The notes under the pieces are model-generated. The model did no database searches, was not told the DNA's origin, and saw nothing but the letters and a program-made list of their open reading frames with translations. Positions 41,284-49,850 of a stretch of DNA of 64,000 nucleotides are shown one piece after another. The translations under genes were made by a program, and so were the position numbers. Position 1 is the stretch's first letter, and each line of letters opens with the position of its first letter. The DNA comes from Croceibacterium_A sp035555595 (GTDB taxonomy: Bacteria; Pseudomonadota; Alphaproteobacteria; Sphingomonadales; Sphingomonadaceae): the NCBI GenBank assembly GCA_035555595.1, contig DATMGK010000031.1, positions 23,239 through 87,238 of the forward strand, given 5' to 3'.

Positions 41284-42566
41284 CCCTCCCGCGCGACTTC
41301 CCGCCAGCCGATGTCACGACGGCAGAAGCCGGTGGGGAAGTCGATCGCGTCGACCGCGGCATAGGCCTTGGTCTGCGCGTCAGCGGCGCTGGCGCCAAGG
41401 GCGGTGACGTTGAGCACGCGGCCGCCACTGGCCACCAGTTGCCCGTCACCGTCCAGCGCGGTGCCCGCGTGAAATACCTTCGCGCCGTTCGATTCGGCAG
41501 CGTCGATCCCCTTGATGCTGCCGCCCTTTTGCGGGGTGCCCGGATAACCGTCGGCCGCCATGACCACTGTCAGCGCGGTCTGCGGGGATAGCTTCACCGG
41601 TTCCATCGTGCCCAGGCTGTTTTCAGCGCAGGCCAGCAGGTATTCGCCCAGATCGCTTTCCAGCCGCATCATCAGCACCTGGCATTCCGGGTCGCCGAAA
41701 CGGCAATTGTATTCCACCAGCTTCGGCCCTTCAGGCGTCAGCATGATCCCGGCATAGAGAACGCCTGAATAGGGCGTGCCTTCATCGGCCAGCGTGCGGA
41801 CGGTGGGGGCGACGATGCGGCTCATGATCTGGCCCCGCAATTCGGGCGTCAGGATCGGGGCGGGGCTATAGGCGCCCATGCCGCCGGTGTTGGGGCCGGT
41901 ATCGCCCTCGCCCACGCGCTTGTGGTCCTGTGCGCCGCCGAAGGGCAGGATGATCGCCCCGTCGGTCAGGGCGAAGAAACTGGCTTCTTCCCCTTCCATG
42001 AATTCCTCGATGACGACTTCGGCCCCGGCTTCGCCAAACTGCCCGCCGAACATGTCGTCCAGCGCCGCCTCTGCCTCTGCCCGGTCCTGTGCGATCACCA
42101 CGCCCTTGCCGGCGGCCAGGCCATCGGCCTTCAGCACATAGGGAGGGGAAAAGCGATCCAGTACAGCCAGCGCCTGCTCTGCCGATCGGGTGCGGACGTA
42201 ACCTGCGGTGGGAATGCCCGCCCGCTCGCACAGATCCTTGGTAAAGCCCTTGCTGCCTTCAAGCTGGGCCGCGGCTTTCGACGGGCCGAAAACGGAAAGA
42301 CCGGCTGCGCGCAGCGAATCGGCCAGCCCGTCCACCAGCGGCGCTTCCGGCCCGACGACTACGAAATCGACCGTGCGGCTTTCGCAAAACGCGATCACCG
42401 CGCCGTGGTCACTCGTGTCCAGTTCCACCAGTTCAGCGTACTGCGCGATTCCCGGATTGCCCGGCGCGGCGTAGAGAACGCCCCCTTCGGCGAGCAGTCG
42501 GGATTGCGCCAGCTTCCATGCCAGCGCATGTTCGCGTCCGCCCGATCCCAGCAACAGGATGTTCAT
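41280..42566 (-). CDS. purD: phosphoribosylamine-glycine ligase (GAR synthetase)
   Basis: PurD joins glycine to phosphoribosylamine using ATP, the second step of purine synthesis. The 428-aa ATP-grasp enzyme has MNILLLGSGGREHALAWK, VVVGPEAPLVDGLADSL, LKADGLAAGKGVV and GDPECQVLMMRLESD. ATG 42566 is used, since the open frame continues into the xseA side. The start codon overlaps the divergent xseA start on the CATG word. Confidence 0.96.
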   Translation of the reverse strand: MNILLLGSGGREHALAWKLAQSRLLAEGGVLYAAPGNPGIAQYAELVELDTSDHGAVIAFCESRTVDFVVVGPEAPLVDGLADSLRAAGLSVFGPSKAAAQLEGSKGFTKDLCERAGIPTAGYVRTRSAEQALAVLDRFSPPYVLKADGLAAGKGVVIAQDRAEAEAALDDMFGGQFGEAGAEVVIEEFMEGEEASFFALTDGAIILPFGGAQDHKRVGEGDTGPNTGGMGAYSPAPILTPELRGQIMSRIVAPTVRTLADEGTPYSGVLYAGIMLTPEGPKLVEYNCRFGDPECQVLMMRLESDLGEYLLACAENSLGTMEPVKLSPQTALTVVMAADGYPGTPQKGGSIKGIDAAESNGAKVFHAGTALDGDGQLVASGGRVLNVTALGASAADAQTKAYAAVDAIDFPTGFCRRDIGWREVAREG

Positions 42567-44031
42567 GCCCGGCCCTTCTTTCGATGATTCTGACGATGTG
42601 TCCGCCGGCGGGCTGGTAGCCAAGGGGCAGGCCGGCGACAACGCCGCTCCGCTTACCATCACCGAGATTTCCCATCTGCTCAAGCGTACGGTGGAAGATC
42701 GCTTCGGTTTCGTGCGGCTGCGGGGGGAACTGTCCGGCGTGAAACGCGCCGCATCCGGCCACCTTTATTGCGCGTTGAAAGACGAAGGCGCGGTGATCGA
42801 CGGGGTCATGTGGCGCGGGCAGGTGCAGCGCCTGCCGTTCCAGCCGGAAGATGGCATAGAGGTTGTCGCCAGCGGCAAGCTGACGACATACCCCGGCCGT
42901 TCCAAATACCAGATCGTCATCGAATCGATGGAAATCGCCGGCGAAGGGGCTCTGCTGGCGCTGCTGGAAAAGACGCGGCAACGGCTGGCGGCAGAAGGTT
43001 TGTTCGCGCAGGAACGCAAGCGGCCTCTGCCGTTCCTGCCCCGCGTGATCGGCGTGGTCACTTCGCCCACCGGTGCGGTGATTCGCGACATCCTTCACAG
43101 GCTTGAGGACCGCTTCCCCACTCATGTGCTGGTCTGGCCGGTGCAGGTTCAGGGGAAGGGGGCGGAGCGCGGCATTGCAGAGGCGATACGCGGCTTTTCC
43201 GCGCTGGACGCAGGCCAGCGGCCGGACCTGCTGATCGTCGCGCGGGGCGGCGGCTCGATAGAGGACTTGTGGTGCTTCAACGAGGAAGTGGTGGTCCGCG
43301 CCATCGCGGATTCGGCGATTCCCGTTATCAGCGCCGTGGGGCACGAGACGGACACGACTCTGGCCGATCATGCCGCCGATCGCCGCGCACCCACTCCCAC
43401 GGCGGCGGCGGAAATAGCGGTGCCGGTGCGGCGCGAACTGGCGGCAACGCTGGACGAGCTGGGCCTGCGCCAGCGCAAGTGTGCGCTCCGCCCGGTAGAT
43501 CTGGGGCGTGAACGGCTGGAGGCGCGCGTCGCCCGCCTGCCCCGGCCCGAGGCGCTGGCCGCACAGGCTGCGCAGAGGCTGGACGACCTTGCCGAACGTC
43601 TGCGTCGGGGGTTGGCGGACAGGGCCTCCCGTGCGCGAGAGCGGCTACAGGGCGATTCTGCCAAGCTGTCCGCGCCGCTATTGCGGGAAAGGGGGCGTTC
43701 CGCGCAGCGGCATCTGGATACGGTGCGTTTGCAGCCTGCCTTGCTCAGCACGCCGATGGCGCAGCGGCGCGAACGGCTGGCGGCGATCGCTCGCCTTGCC
43801 GAACAGCTTCATCCCGAACGCCCCTTGCAGCGCGGCTATGTCATGGTGCTGGACCCGGCTGGCAAGGCCGTGACCGGGGCGCAGCAAGCAAAGGGGGAAG
43901 CAGCCCTGACGCTGCGGTTCCGCGATGGGGAGGTCGATGTGGTTCCCGCCGGGCGCGGCCCCGCTTTACCCCGCCGCACGCCCGCCCCGCCGCCATCGCC
44001 CGCTCCGGACCGGCAGCCCAAATTGCTTTGA
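42565..44031 (+). CDS. xseA: exodeoxyribonuclease VII large subunit
   Basis: XseA, with XseB, degrades single-stranded DNA. The 488-aa protein has an N-terminal OB domain (LTITEISHLLKRTVEDRFG, FVRLRGELSGVKRAASGHLY), the catalytic core VIGVVTSPTGAVIRDIL, ARGGGSIEDLWCFNEE and ISAVGHETDTTLADHAAD, then a long coiled coil. ATG 42565 is preferred over ATG 42559, since AGGA lies at a better distance. XseB is not in the window. Confidence 0.93.
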   Translation: MPGPSFDDSDDVSAGGLVAKGQAGDNAAPLTITEISHLLKRTVEDRFGFVRLRGELSGVKRAASGHLYCALKDEGAVIDGVMWRGQVQRLPFQPEDGIEVVASGKLTTYPGRSKYQIVIESMEIAGEGALLALLEKTRQRLAAEGLFAQERKRPLPFLPRVIGVVTSPTGAVIRDILHRLEDRFPTHVLVWPVQVQGKGAERGIAEAIRGFSALDAGQRPDLLIVARGGGSIEDLWCFNEEVVVRAIADSAIPVISAVGHETDTTLADHAADRRAPTPTAAAEIAVPVRRELAATLDELGLRQRKCALRPVDLGRERLEARVARLPRPEALAAQAAQRLDDLAERLRRGLADRASRARERLQGDSAKLSAPLLRERGRSAQRHLDTVRLQPALLSTPMAQRRERLAAIARLAEQLHPERPLQRGYVMVLDPAGKAVTGAQQAKGEAALTLRFRDGEVDVVPAGRGPALPRRTPAPPPSPAPDRQPKLL

Positions 44032-44058
44032 TGGGAGGGCGTTGATAAGACCGTGTCC

Positions 44059-44262
44059 ATGCTGATGTCTTCCGGCGAACAGGCCGCAACGCTCATATAT
44101 GGCCCCAACGGGTTTCGTGTCATCAAGCCGGGCCGCTTCGTCGCCTGCGCCGTAACAGAGGAAGCGATTCCGCTGGAAACGCTGCGGTACTGGAGCGTGG
44201 ACCGGCAGGAAGCCTATGCCAGCCCGGAAATCGCCACCCGCCGGATGCTTGGCGAGGCGTGA
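44059..44262 (+). CDS. DUF2093 domain protein
   Basis: The 67-aa protein contains LIYGPNGFRVIKPGRFVACA and LETLRYWSVDRQEAYASPE, the DUF2093 pattern. It is small and probably soluble, and its role is unknown. Three in-frame starts (44053 GTG, 44059 ATG, 44065 ATG) are possible. Its stop overlaps the M23 peptidase start (GTGA). It commonly follows xseA in alphaproteobacteria, as here. Confidence 0.85.
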   Translation: MLMSSGEQAATLIYGPNGFRVIKPGRFVACAVTEEAIPLETLRYWSVDRQEAYASPEIATRRMLGEA

Positions 44263-45185
44263 GGCATTACGCTCCGCTTCCGGCACTGGCCCTTGTGGCC
44301 GCCTGTGTCGCGCCCGCCGGGGAACATCGCGCACCTGAAACGGAAAACGTGGAAGTGGTGCAGCCGGTAGAAACAACTCCCCGGCCCCAGCCGCAGGCGC
44401 CCGCTCCGGCCCCTACTCCTGCGGGGCCGAGTACTTTCCTCTATTCTGGCGAATTGACGCAGGGCGGCTGGATTCGTGGTCAGGTTCCTGCGGGAACGGT
44501 GTCCGCGCGACTCGATGACAAGCCGCTGGCTTTGGCTGGCGACGGGCATTTCTTCGCCGCGTTTGATCGGGATGCTGGCCCTGCCGCGGCGCTGTCGGCC
44601 ACTCTGGGTGACGGGCGCACCATTGAAAGCCCCCTCACGGTCAGCCCGCGCGCCTGGCAGATCGAAAACATCAACGCTTCGCCCACGGCCAATGTGCCGA
44701 GCGCCCAATTCATGGCTCGCCGCAGGCCTGAACTGGAACGAATCGCCGCCTCGCGTCAGATCGAAACCGGCAGCGAGGGTTGGCGGCAGAGCTTCATCTG
44801 GCCCGTCACCGGGCGCATTTCCGGCCGTTTCGGTTCGCAGCGCGTCTATCGCGGAGAGCCGGGAAGCTATCATTCCGGCGTCGACGTGGCTGGCGGCAGC
44901 GGCACGCCCTACGTCGCGCCTGCTGATGGGGTCGTGGTGCTGGCGGCCGAATCACCCTTCACGCTGGAAGGCTACCTGCTGATCGTCGATCACGGCATGG
45001 GCCTCAGCAGTGCGTTCCTTCACAGTTCCGCCTTGCTGGTGAGGGAGGGGGACACGGTGAAGCAGGGGCAAGTGCTGGGCCGAATCGGTGCGACCGGCCG
45101 GGCAACCGGGCCGCATATGCACTGGGGCCTGATGTGGCGCGGGATGCGGCTGGACCCGCTGCTATTTACCGGCCCCATGCCCTGA
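44259..45185 (+). CDS. M23-family metallopeptidase (lipoprotein)
   Basis: The 308-aa protein has a lipobox-like start (LALVAAC), a Pro-rich linker (about 25-55), a beta-rich domain, and an M23 domain (about 180-300) with PVTGRISGRFGSQR, the zinc ligands in YHSGVDVAGG and GPHMHWGLM, and GDTVKQGQVLGRIGATG. M23 enzymes cut peptidoglycan cross-links. GTG 44259 overlaps the DUF2093 stop, so they form a small operon after xseA. Confidence 0.9.
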   Translation: MRHYAPLPALALVAACVAPAGEHRAPETENVEVVQPVETTPRPQPQAPAPAPTPAGPSTFLYSGELTQGGWIRGQVPAGTVSARLDDKPLALAGDGHFFAAFDRDAGPAAALSATLGDGRTIESPLTVSPRAWQIENINASPTANVPSAQFMARRRPELERIAASRQIETGSEGWRQSFIWPVTGRISGRFGSQRVYRGEPGSYHSGVDVAGGSGTPYVAPADGVVVLAAESPFTLEGYLLIVDHGMGLSSAFLHSSALLVREGDTVKQGQVLGRIGATGRATGPHMHWGLMWRGMRLDPLLFTGPMP

Positions 45186-45237
45186 GGGGCTTGGCGGCGC
45201 GAATAGCCACCTGACACTAAACAACGCAGGCACAACG

Positions 45238-45269
45238 AAAAAGCGCGCGGAACCGGCCGCGCGCTTTTT
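45238..45269. terminator. bidirectional intrinsic terminator (M23 gene / rpmB)
   Basis: A perfect 13-bp inverted repeat with arms AAAAAGCGCGCGG and CCGCGCGCTTTTT closes a 6-base loop. A-run and T-run flanks make it work in both directions: for the M23 operon on the plus strand and for rpmB on the minus strand. Confidence 0.92.
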
Positions 45270-45293
45270 CATGTTTCAGCGATAAACGCCGAA

Positions 45294-45581
45294 TCAGGCG
45301 GCCGCAGCAGCCTTCTTCAACTCGCGCTTCACCTTCAGCGCGCGATCGCTGAGATTGGTGTCGGAAGTCTTGAGCAGCCAGTTGTCGAGGCCGCCATTGT
45401 GCTCCACCGAACGCAGGCCGTGCGTGGAAACACGGAACTTGAAGCTGCGGTCCAGCTTCTCGCTCAGCAGCGTCACATTCTGCAGGTTGGGCAGGAAGAC
45501 ACGCTTGGTCTTGTTGTTGGCGTGGCTCACATTGTGGCCGACCTGGCGGCCCTTGCCGGTAAGTTCGCAGATGCGCGACAT
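45294..45581 (-). CDS. rpmB: 50S ribosomal protein L28
   Basis: L28 is a large-subunit protein. The 95-aa protein starts MSRICELTGKGRQVGHNVSH and has FLPNLQNVTLLSEKLDRSF and RVSTHGLRSVEHNGGLDNW, typical of the alphaproteobacterial type with an Ala-rich tail. ATG 45581 is taken over the in-frame ATG at 45596. Cysteine only occurs near the N-terminus (ICEL), so it is the C-minus form. Confidence 0.96.
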   Translation of the reverse strand: MSRICELTGKGRQVGHNVSHANNKTKRVFLPNLQNVTLLSEKLDRSFKFRVSTHGLRSVEHNGGLDNWLLKTSDTNLSDRALKVKRELKKAAAAA

Positions 45582-45684
45582 GGTTCGTCTCTTCAAAAAT
45601 CGTTATCGGGGGTGTCCCGGAAAGCGGCGCGCATAGCGAGGGGGGCGACTTGCGTCAAGCAATCCCGCGCCTTAGCGCAACGGA

Positions 45685-46140
45685 ATGACCCGCTGGCCCT
45701 TGCCCGATCCCATGGCGCGCGCGCTGGAACTTGCCCGGCAATCCGCCCTTGCGGGGGAGGTGCCGGTCGGCGCCGTCGTGGTCAAGGATGGCGTGATTCT
45801 GGCTGAAGCGCACAATGCGCCGCGCGAACTGGTCGATCCCACTGCCCATGCCGAAGTGCTGGCGCTTCGCCGCGCGGCGGAAAAGCTGGGCAGCGAGCGT
45901 CTGGAGAACTGCGAGCTGTGGGTCACGCTGGAACCCTGCGCGATGTGCGCGGGGGCGATCGTCCACGCCCGAATCGCCCGCGTCTATTACGGTGCCGCCG
46001 ATCCGAAGGGGGGCGCGGTGGAACATGGTGCGCGGGTGTTCGATCAGCCGCAGTGCCTGCACCGGCCGGAAGTTTATGGTGGTATCGGCGAAACGCAGGC
46101 GGCGGATCTGCTGCGTCAGTTTTTTGCGGCCCGGCGCTAA
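45685..46140 (+). CDS. tadA: tRNA-specific adenosine deaminase
   Basis: TadA converts A34 to inosine in tRNA-Arg(ACG). The 151-aa protein has the zinc histidine and catalytic glutamate in THAEVLALR (H55, E57), and the cysteines C85 and C88 in LEPCAMCAG. RVYYGAADPKGGAVEHG is also typical. The stop overlaps that of convergent RNase T2 by four bases. Confidence 0.94.
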   Translation: MTRWPLPDPMARALELARQSALAGEVPVGAVVVKDGVILAEAHNAPRELVDPTAHAEVLALRRAAEKLGSERLENCELWVTLEPCAMCAGAIVHARIARVYYGAADPKGGAVEHGARVFDQPQCLHRPEVYGGIGETQAADLLRQFFAARR

Positions 46141-46844
46141 AGCCCGCGCCAGATTTTCACCGGGGCCGAATCGCGTGGGCCAAACCGGCGCGAATCGCAC
46201 CGCACGGGCATGAAGTCCTTGCCGTAGCAAAGCCGCATTTCCTCCAGCCACCCGCGCGCATTCAGCACCAGGCCCACATGTTCTGGCTCCCAGTAGGGGT
46301 TGGCATCGGCGAAAGCGCGGCGAACCTCGCCCGCTGTCAGTTCCCGGTCGCGCGAAAGGCGGTCGAAATCCGGCCAGCGCAGGCTGTTCCACAATATGCG
46401 CGTGACCCGGAAATAGGCCTCAGGCCGCCCGACCATGCAGCTGCCGTGCTTTGCCCACTCGTGGGCCAGCAGGGCAGCCGAAGGGGTCATGCACAGGTTG
46501 CGAGCCACTTCCTGCGGGGTAGGGTCGCGGGTGGCCGGGCACCATTGCGGCCACTGGCCGCCCCTGCCCTCGGGCCACAAACCATGCACGATAAAGCCGA
46601 AACGGCCGCCCTGCCCCGAACATTGCAACCGGTCACCCGCCGCACCCTCACGCCCACGGCAGTATTCGGGCGACCAACTCAGCGCCAGCATATAGCCCGA
46701 AACCGCCGTCTGCCGCACGGGCCCGTCGCGCGTTACCGGCGGCACGCTCGGCGCTGCTTGCGGAATGCGGCACTGATAAGCCTGCGCCAGTGCGCTGGCG
46801 GGCAGCATTGCAAATGCCAGCGCTGCGATCGTGCTGCGAATCAT
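46137..46844 (-). CDS. secreted ribonuclease T2
   Basis: The 235-aa precursor has a signal peptide (MIRSTIAALAFAMLPASALA) and both catalytic blocks: CAS1 in FIVHGLWPE and CAS2 in HEWAKHGSCM. Cysteines that form the usual disulfides are present. T2 enzymes are secreted or periplasmic RNases that cut through 2',3'-cyclic phosphates. ATG 46844 overlaps the nadC stop, so it is translated behind nadC. Confidence 0.9.
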   Translation of the reverse strand: MIRSTIAALAFAMLPASALAQAYQCRIPQAAPSVPPVTRDGPVRQTAVSGYMLALSWSPEYCRGREGAAGDRLQCSGQGGRFGFIVHGLWPEGRGGQWPQWCPATRDPTPQEVARNLCMTPSAALLAHEWAKHGSCMVGRPEAYFRVTRILWNSLRWPDFDRLSRDRELTAGEVRRAFADANPYWEPEHVGLVLNARGWLEEMRLCYGKDFMPVRCDSRRFGPRDSAPVKIWRGL

Positions 46845-47713
46845 AGTGGGGAGAAATCCAGCCCGATGTCGGCAGCGGGTGCGCTTTGCGTAAGACGGCC
46901 GACGGAAACATAGGTGACTCCGGTCGCCGCGATCGCCCCGATGGTATCCAGCCGCACTCCGCCGGATGCCTCTGTCGGCACTCGTCCGGCGACGAGCGCC
47001 ACGGCTTCGCGCAACGTTGACGGGTCCATATTGTCGAGCAGCAGGTGGCTGGCCCCGGCGGCCAGCGCCGGTTCGATCTGGTCGATCCGGTCCACTTCGC
47101 AAATAACGCTGGCGATGCCCGCCTCTCGCGCGCGGCGCACCGCTTCGCCCACTCCGCCTGCCACGAGGACGTGGTTGTCCTTGATCATCGCCGCATCCCA
47201 CAGGCCCATGCGATGGTTTTGCGCGCCGCCCATGCGGGTGGCGTATTTTTCCAGATGGCGCAGGCCGGGGATCGTCTTGCGTGTATCCAGCAGCACGCAA
47301 CGGGTGTCGCCCATCGCCTGCACATAGTCTCGCGTCATTGTGGCGATACCGGACAGGTGTTGCACGGTATTGAGCGCGCTGCGTTCCGCCGTCAGCATGG
47401 CCCGGGCATTGCCGGAAAGGCGCATCAAGTCACTGCCGGGCGTGACTTCAGCCCCTTCCGCCACCAGGATTTCTATCTCCATAGCCGGGTCAAGCGCACG
47501 GAGGAACGCGGCGGCGATCGGCAGGCCCGCAACCACGATCGGGTCACGGCTGTCCATCACCCCGGTAAAGCGTGCATGGGCGGGGATGACGCTTTCGGCG
47601 GTTACGTCATGCCCTCCGCCGGGCAGACCCACGCCCAGATCCTCGTCCAGCGTGGCGCGAACGAAGGCATCGAGATCGAAACCGTGAAGCGAAAATGGCT
47701 GTGCGGAAGACAT
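46841..47713 (-). CDS. nadC: nicotinate-nucleotide pyrophosphorylase (carboxylating)
   Basis: NadC makes nicotinate mononucleotide from quinolinate and PRPP in NAD synthesis. The 290-aa protein has ERSALNTVQHLSGIATMTRD, LDTRKTIPGLRHLEKYA, and HLLLDNMDPSTLREAV with ASGGVRLDTIGAIAATGVTY. ATG 47713 is used; the open frame runs 12 residues further upstream into unconserved sequence. RNase T2 follows with a 4-base overlap. Confidence 0.94.
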   Translation of the reverse strand: MSSAQPFSLHGFDLDAFVRATLDEDLGVGLPGGGHDVTAESVIPAHARFTGVMDSRDPIVVAGLPIAAAFLRALDPAMEIEILVAEGAEVTPGSDLMRLSGNARAMLTAERSALNTVQHLSGIATMTRDYVQAMGDTRCVLLDTRKTIPGLRHLEKYATRMGGAQNHRMGLWDAAMIKDNHVLVAGGVGEAVRRAREAGIASVICEVDRIDQIEPALAAGASHLLLDNMDPSTLREAVALVAGRVPTEASGGVRLDTIGAIAATGVTYVSVGRLTQSAPAADIGLDFSPL

Positions 47714-47770
47714 GGCGCGATGCATGCCCCCCCCGCGCCCCTCCCGCAAGCAGGAGAGGCGCGAGAGACC

Positions 47771-48565
47771 TTAGTGGACGAAGCGCGCCACCACGTCGCG
47801 GTAAGATCGGCTGACCTTAACCTCCGCGCCGGAATCGAGCACCAGGAAGCATTCGCCATTGGTGTGCGGCTTCACCTGACGCACCTGATCCAGGTTGACG
47901 ATGGTGGACCGGTGAACCCGCTGGAACACGCGCGGGTCCAGCCGCCGCTCCAGATCCTTCATTGTTTCACGCAGGATAAGCGAGTTGTCGCCGGTGTAGA
48001 TGCACATGTAATCGCCGGCGGCTTCGATGTGCTCGATAGTATCGACATCGACGCGGAATATCTGCCCGCGATCCTTGATGTTGATCATCTTCTCGTAGCG
48101 ACCGGTGCTTTCGTCGTCAGACGGCATGTTCTCGATCGCGTCGGGCGCCACTTCCGCCAGCACGTCCTTCAGCTTTTCCGCTTCTTCGGCCGACCGTTTT
48201 TCAGACAGGCGGGTGCGCACGCGGTCCAGCGTGTCGGCCAGCTTGTCCTCGTCCACCGGCTTCATCAGGTAATTGACGGCATTGGCCTCGAACGCGCGGA
48301 TCGCGTGTTCTTCATATGCGGTGACGAAGACGAACAGCGGCGGCTCGATCTCCATCACGCCCTTCACCACGGAAAAACCGTCGAAGCCGGGCATCTGGAT
48401 ATCCAGAAACACGAGGTCCGGCTTTTCGGTCTTGATCGCGCGGATCGCCTCGCGGCCGTTGGAGCAGGTGCCGATGATTTCGACGTCGCTAAAGGGTTCC
48501 AGCCGCAGTTGCAGGCCCTGGACGGCGAGTTTCTCGTCATCGACGATGAGTGTGCGAATTGTCAT
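47771..48565 (-). CDS. LytTR-family response regulator (second copy)
   Basis: The 264-aa protein has a receiver domain with D55 in LVFLDIQMPGFDGFS and the lysine in NYLMKPVDEDKLAD, an acidic linker (about 125-160), and a LytTR DNA-binding domain (IEHIEAAGDYMCIYTG, FQRVHRSTIVNLDQVRQV). Its partner is the kinase directly upstream (overlap of four bases). The pair is paralogous to the one at 17453-19428 but shares only moderate similarity by eye. Confidence 0.93.
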   Translation of the reverse strand: MTIRTLIVDDEKLAVQGLQLRLEPFSDVEIIGTCSNGREAIRAIKTEKPDLVFLDIQMPGFDGFSVVKGVMEIEPPLFVFVTAYEEHAIRAFEANAVNYLMKPVDEDKLADTLDRVRTRLSEKRSAEEAEKLKDVLAEVAPDAIENMPSDDESTGRYEKMINIKDRGQIFRVDVDTIEHIEAAGDYMCIYTGDNSLILRETMKDLERRLDPRVFQRVHRSTIVNLDQVRQVKPHTNGECFLVLDSGAEVKVSRSYRDVVARFVH

Positions 48566-49848
48566 GCATTGGTCCTCAGTGCCCGCTGGCCGGGCAAGTC
48601 CACAACGGGCGATGCGCCCGCTGGTTTCGCCGCTGTCGCGGCGGGGGCGTAAGGATCCTCGTAGCCCTCATACGGGATCTCTATAATCACGGTGAACCCG
48701 CCCTCTGGCGGGGTAACGATATCAAAGCGATGGTCGTCGCCATAAGCCTGCGCCAGCCGGTCGCGGATGTTGGCCAGGCCCACACCGGTGGACGCCGTGC
48801 CGTTCGCCAAGTTCTGGCTGTAACGCTGCGGCACCAGTGGCCGACCTTGCAATCCGGGGCCGGTGTCATCCACCGTTACGCGCAGGCGATTGCCGATAAC
48901 CTGTGCGGTCAGGCTGATCCGTGCGCCCTCTTCCTGAGGCGACACTGCGTACTTGATCGCATTTTCAACCAGCGGTTGCAGCAGTAGCGAAGGCAGCGCG
49001 GCATCGGCCGCGCCCGGCTCGATCGTGAAATGTGTCCGCAGCCGTTCTTCGAACCGCATCCGCTCGATATCCAGATAGAGCTTCAGCGTTTCCACCTCTT
49101 GCGCGATGGATACCTTGCCGCCCGGCTGGGTGACCAGCGTGTGGCGCAAAAAGCTGGAAAGGCGGGTTAGCATCGCGTTGGCGGGTTCCGTCTGTTTCAG
49201 CAGAACCAGCGTGCTGATGGAGTTCAAGGTGTTGAACAGGAAATGCGGGTTGAGCTGGTATCGCAGCATGGCGAGTTGAGCGCTGGTGGCCTGTGCTTCC
49301 AGCCGCTCCAGCCTGTCGGCCTGTTCCTCCACCTGCAGATAATAGTTGATTGCGTAATAGAGCGCAGACCACGCGCCCAGCAGCGGCGTATCCACATACA
49401 GCATGCTCAGCGCCGCCTGAGCGAAGCCGGTATCGCTGATTCCCTTGCTGAGGCTGAGGGTCCAGCCGTTGATCGTGGCCGAAACCACCACCGCCACCGC
49501 CAGCGCGACGGCGGTCAGCACCCATGTCACCAATGGCCGCCGATTGATCAGGTGGCCATAGATTACTGACAGGATCAGGCTGATCGAAAAACCGGTAACG
49601 GTCGCGATCAGGGTCAGGACGATCTGGTCGGGCTTGCCATTGGCGATGTTGGTCATCGCCCGCAGCAGGGCGGAGCCGCCCCAGCCGATCGTTTGCAAGC
49701 GCCAGAAGGCGCGGTTCTTGTCCGCGAAGAATGGGGCCGGCCGGAATGGCAGCATCGTCATGCTGCCCGATGCCGGCTGGCTGCTGCCATGCGCTGCTGC
49801 CTGATCCCGGGTTTGCGTGGGGGCAGGGCGCGAAAAGGAAAGAGGCAA
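48562..49848 (-). CDS. LytS-type sensor histidine kinase (second copy)
   Basis: The 428-aa protein has four predicted membrane spans (about 55-70, 78-100, 108-128 and 145-170) and a His_kinase domain with RYQLNPHFLFNTLNS (H202 in this numbering), followed by a HATPase domain (VDDTGPGLQGR, GVGLANIRDRL). The start is uncertain: TTG 49848 follows the oxidoreductase stop by two bases, while ATG 49761 is 29 codons further in. It overlaps the LytTR regulator gene downstream. Confidence 0.9.
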   Translation of the reverse strand: MPLSFSRPAPTQTRDQAAAHGSSQPASGSMTMLPFRPAPFFADKNRAFWRLQTIGWGGSALLRAMTNIANGKPDQIVLTLIATVTGFSISLILSVIYGHLINRRPLVTWVLTAVALAVAVVVSATINGWTLSLSKGISDTGFAQAALSMLYVDTPLLGAWSALYYAINYYLQVEEQADRLERLEAQATSAQLAMLRYQLNPHFLFNTLNSISTLVLLKQTEPANAMLTRLSSFLRHTLVTQPGGKVSIAQEVETLKLYLDIERMRFEERLRTHFTIEPGAADAALPSLLLQPLVENAIKYAVSPQEEGARISLTAQVIGNRLRVTVDDTGPGLQGRPLVPQRYSQNLANGTASTGVGLANIRDRLAQAYGDDHRFDIVTPPEGGFTVIIEIPYEGYEDPYAPAATAAKPAGASPVVDLPGQRALRTNA

Positions 49849-49850
49849 CT

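Noticed and set aside
44040..44080. Frameshift between xseA and the DUF2093 gene
   Set aside because: xseA ends normally with TGA at 44029-44031 and the next gene has its own starts.
46845..47300. N-terminal extension of the RNase T2 frame
   Set aside because: Overlaps nadC in another frame; a clear signal peptide begins at ATG 46844.
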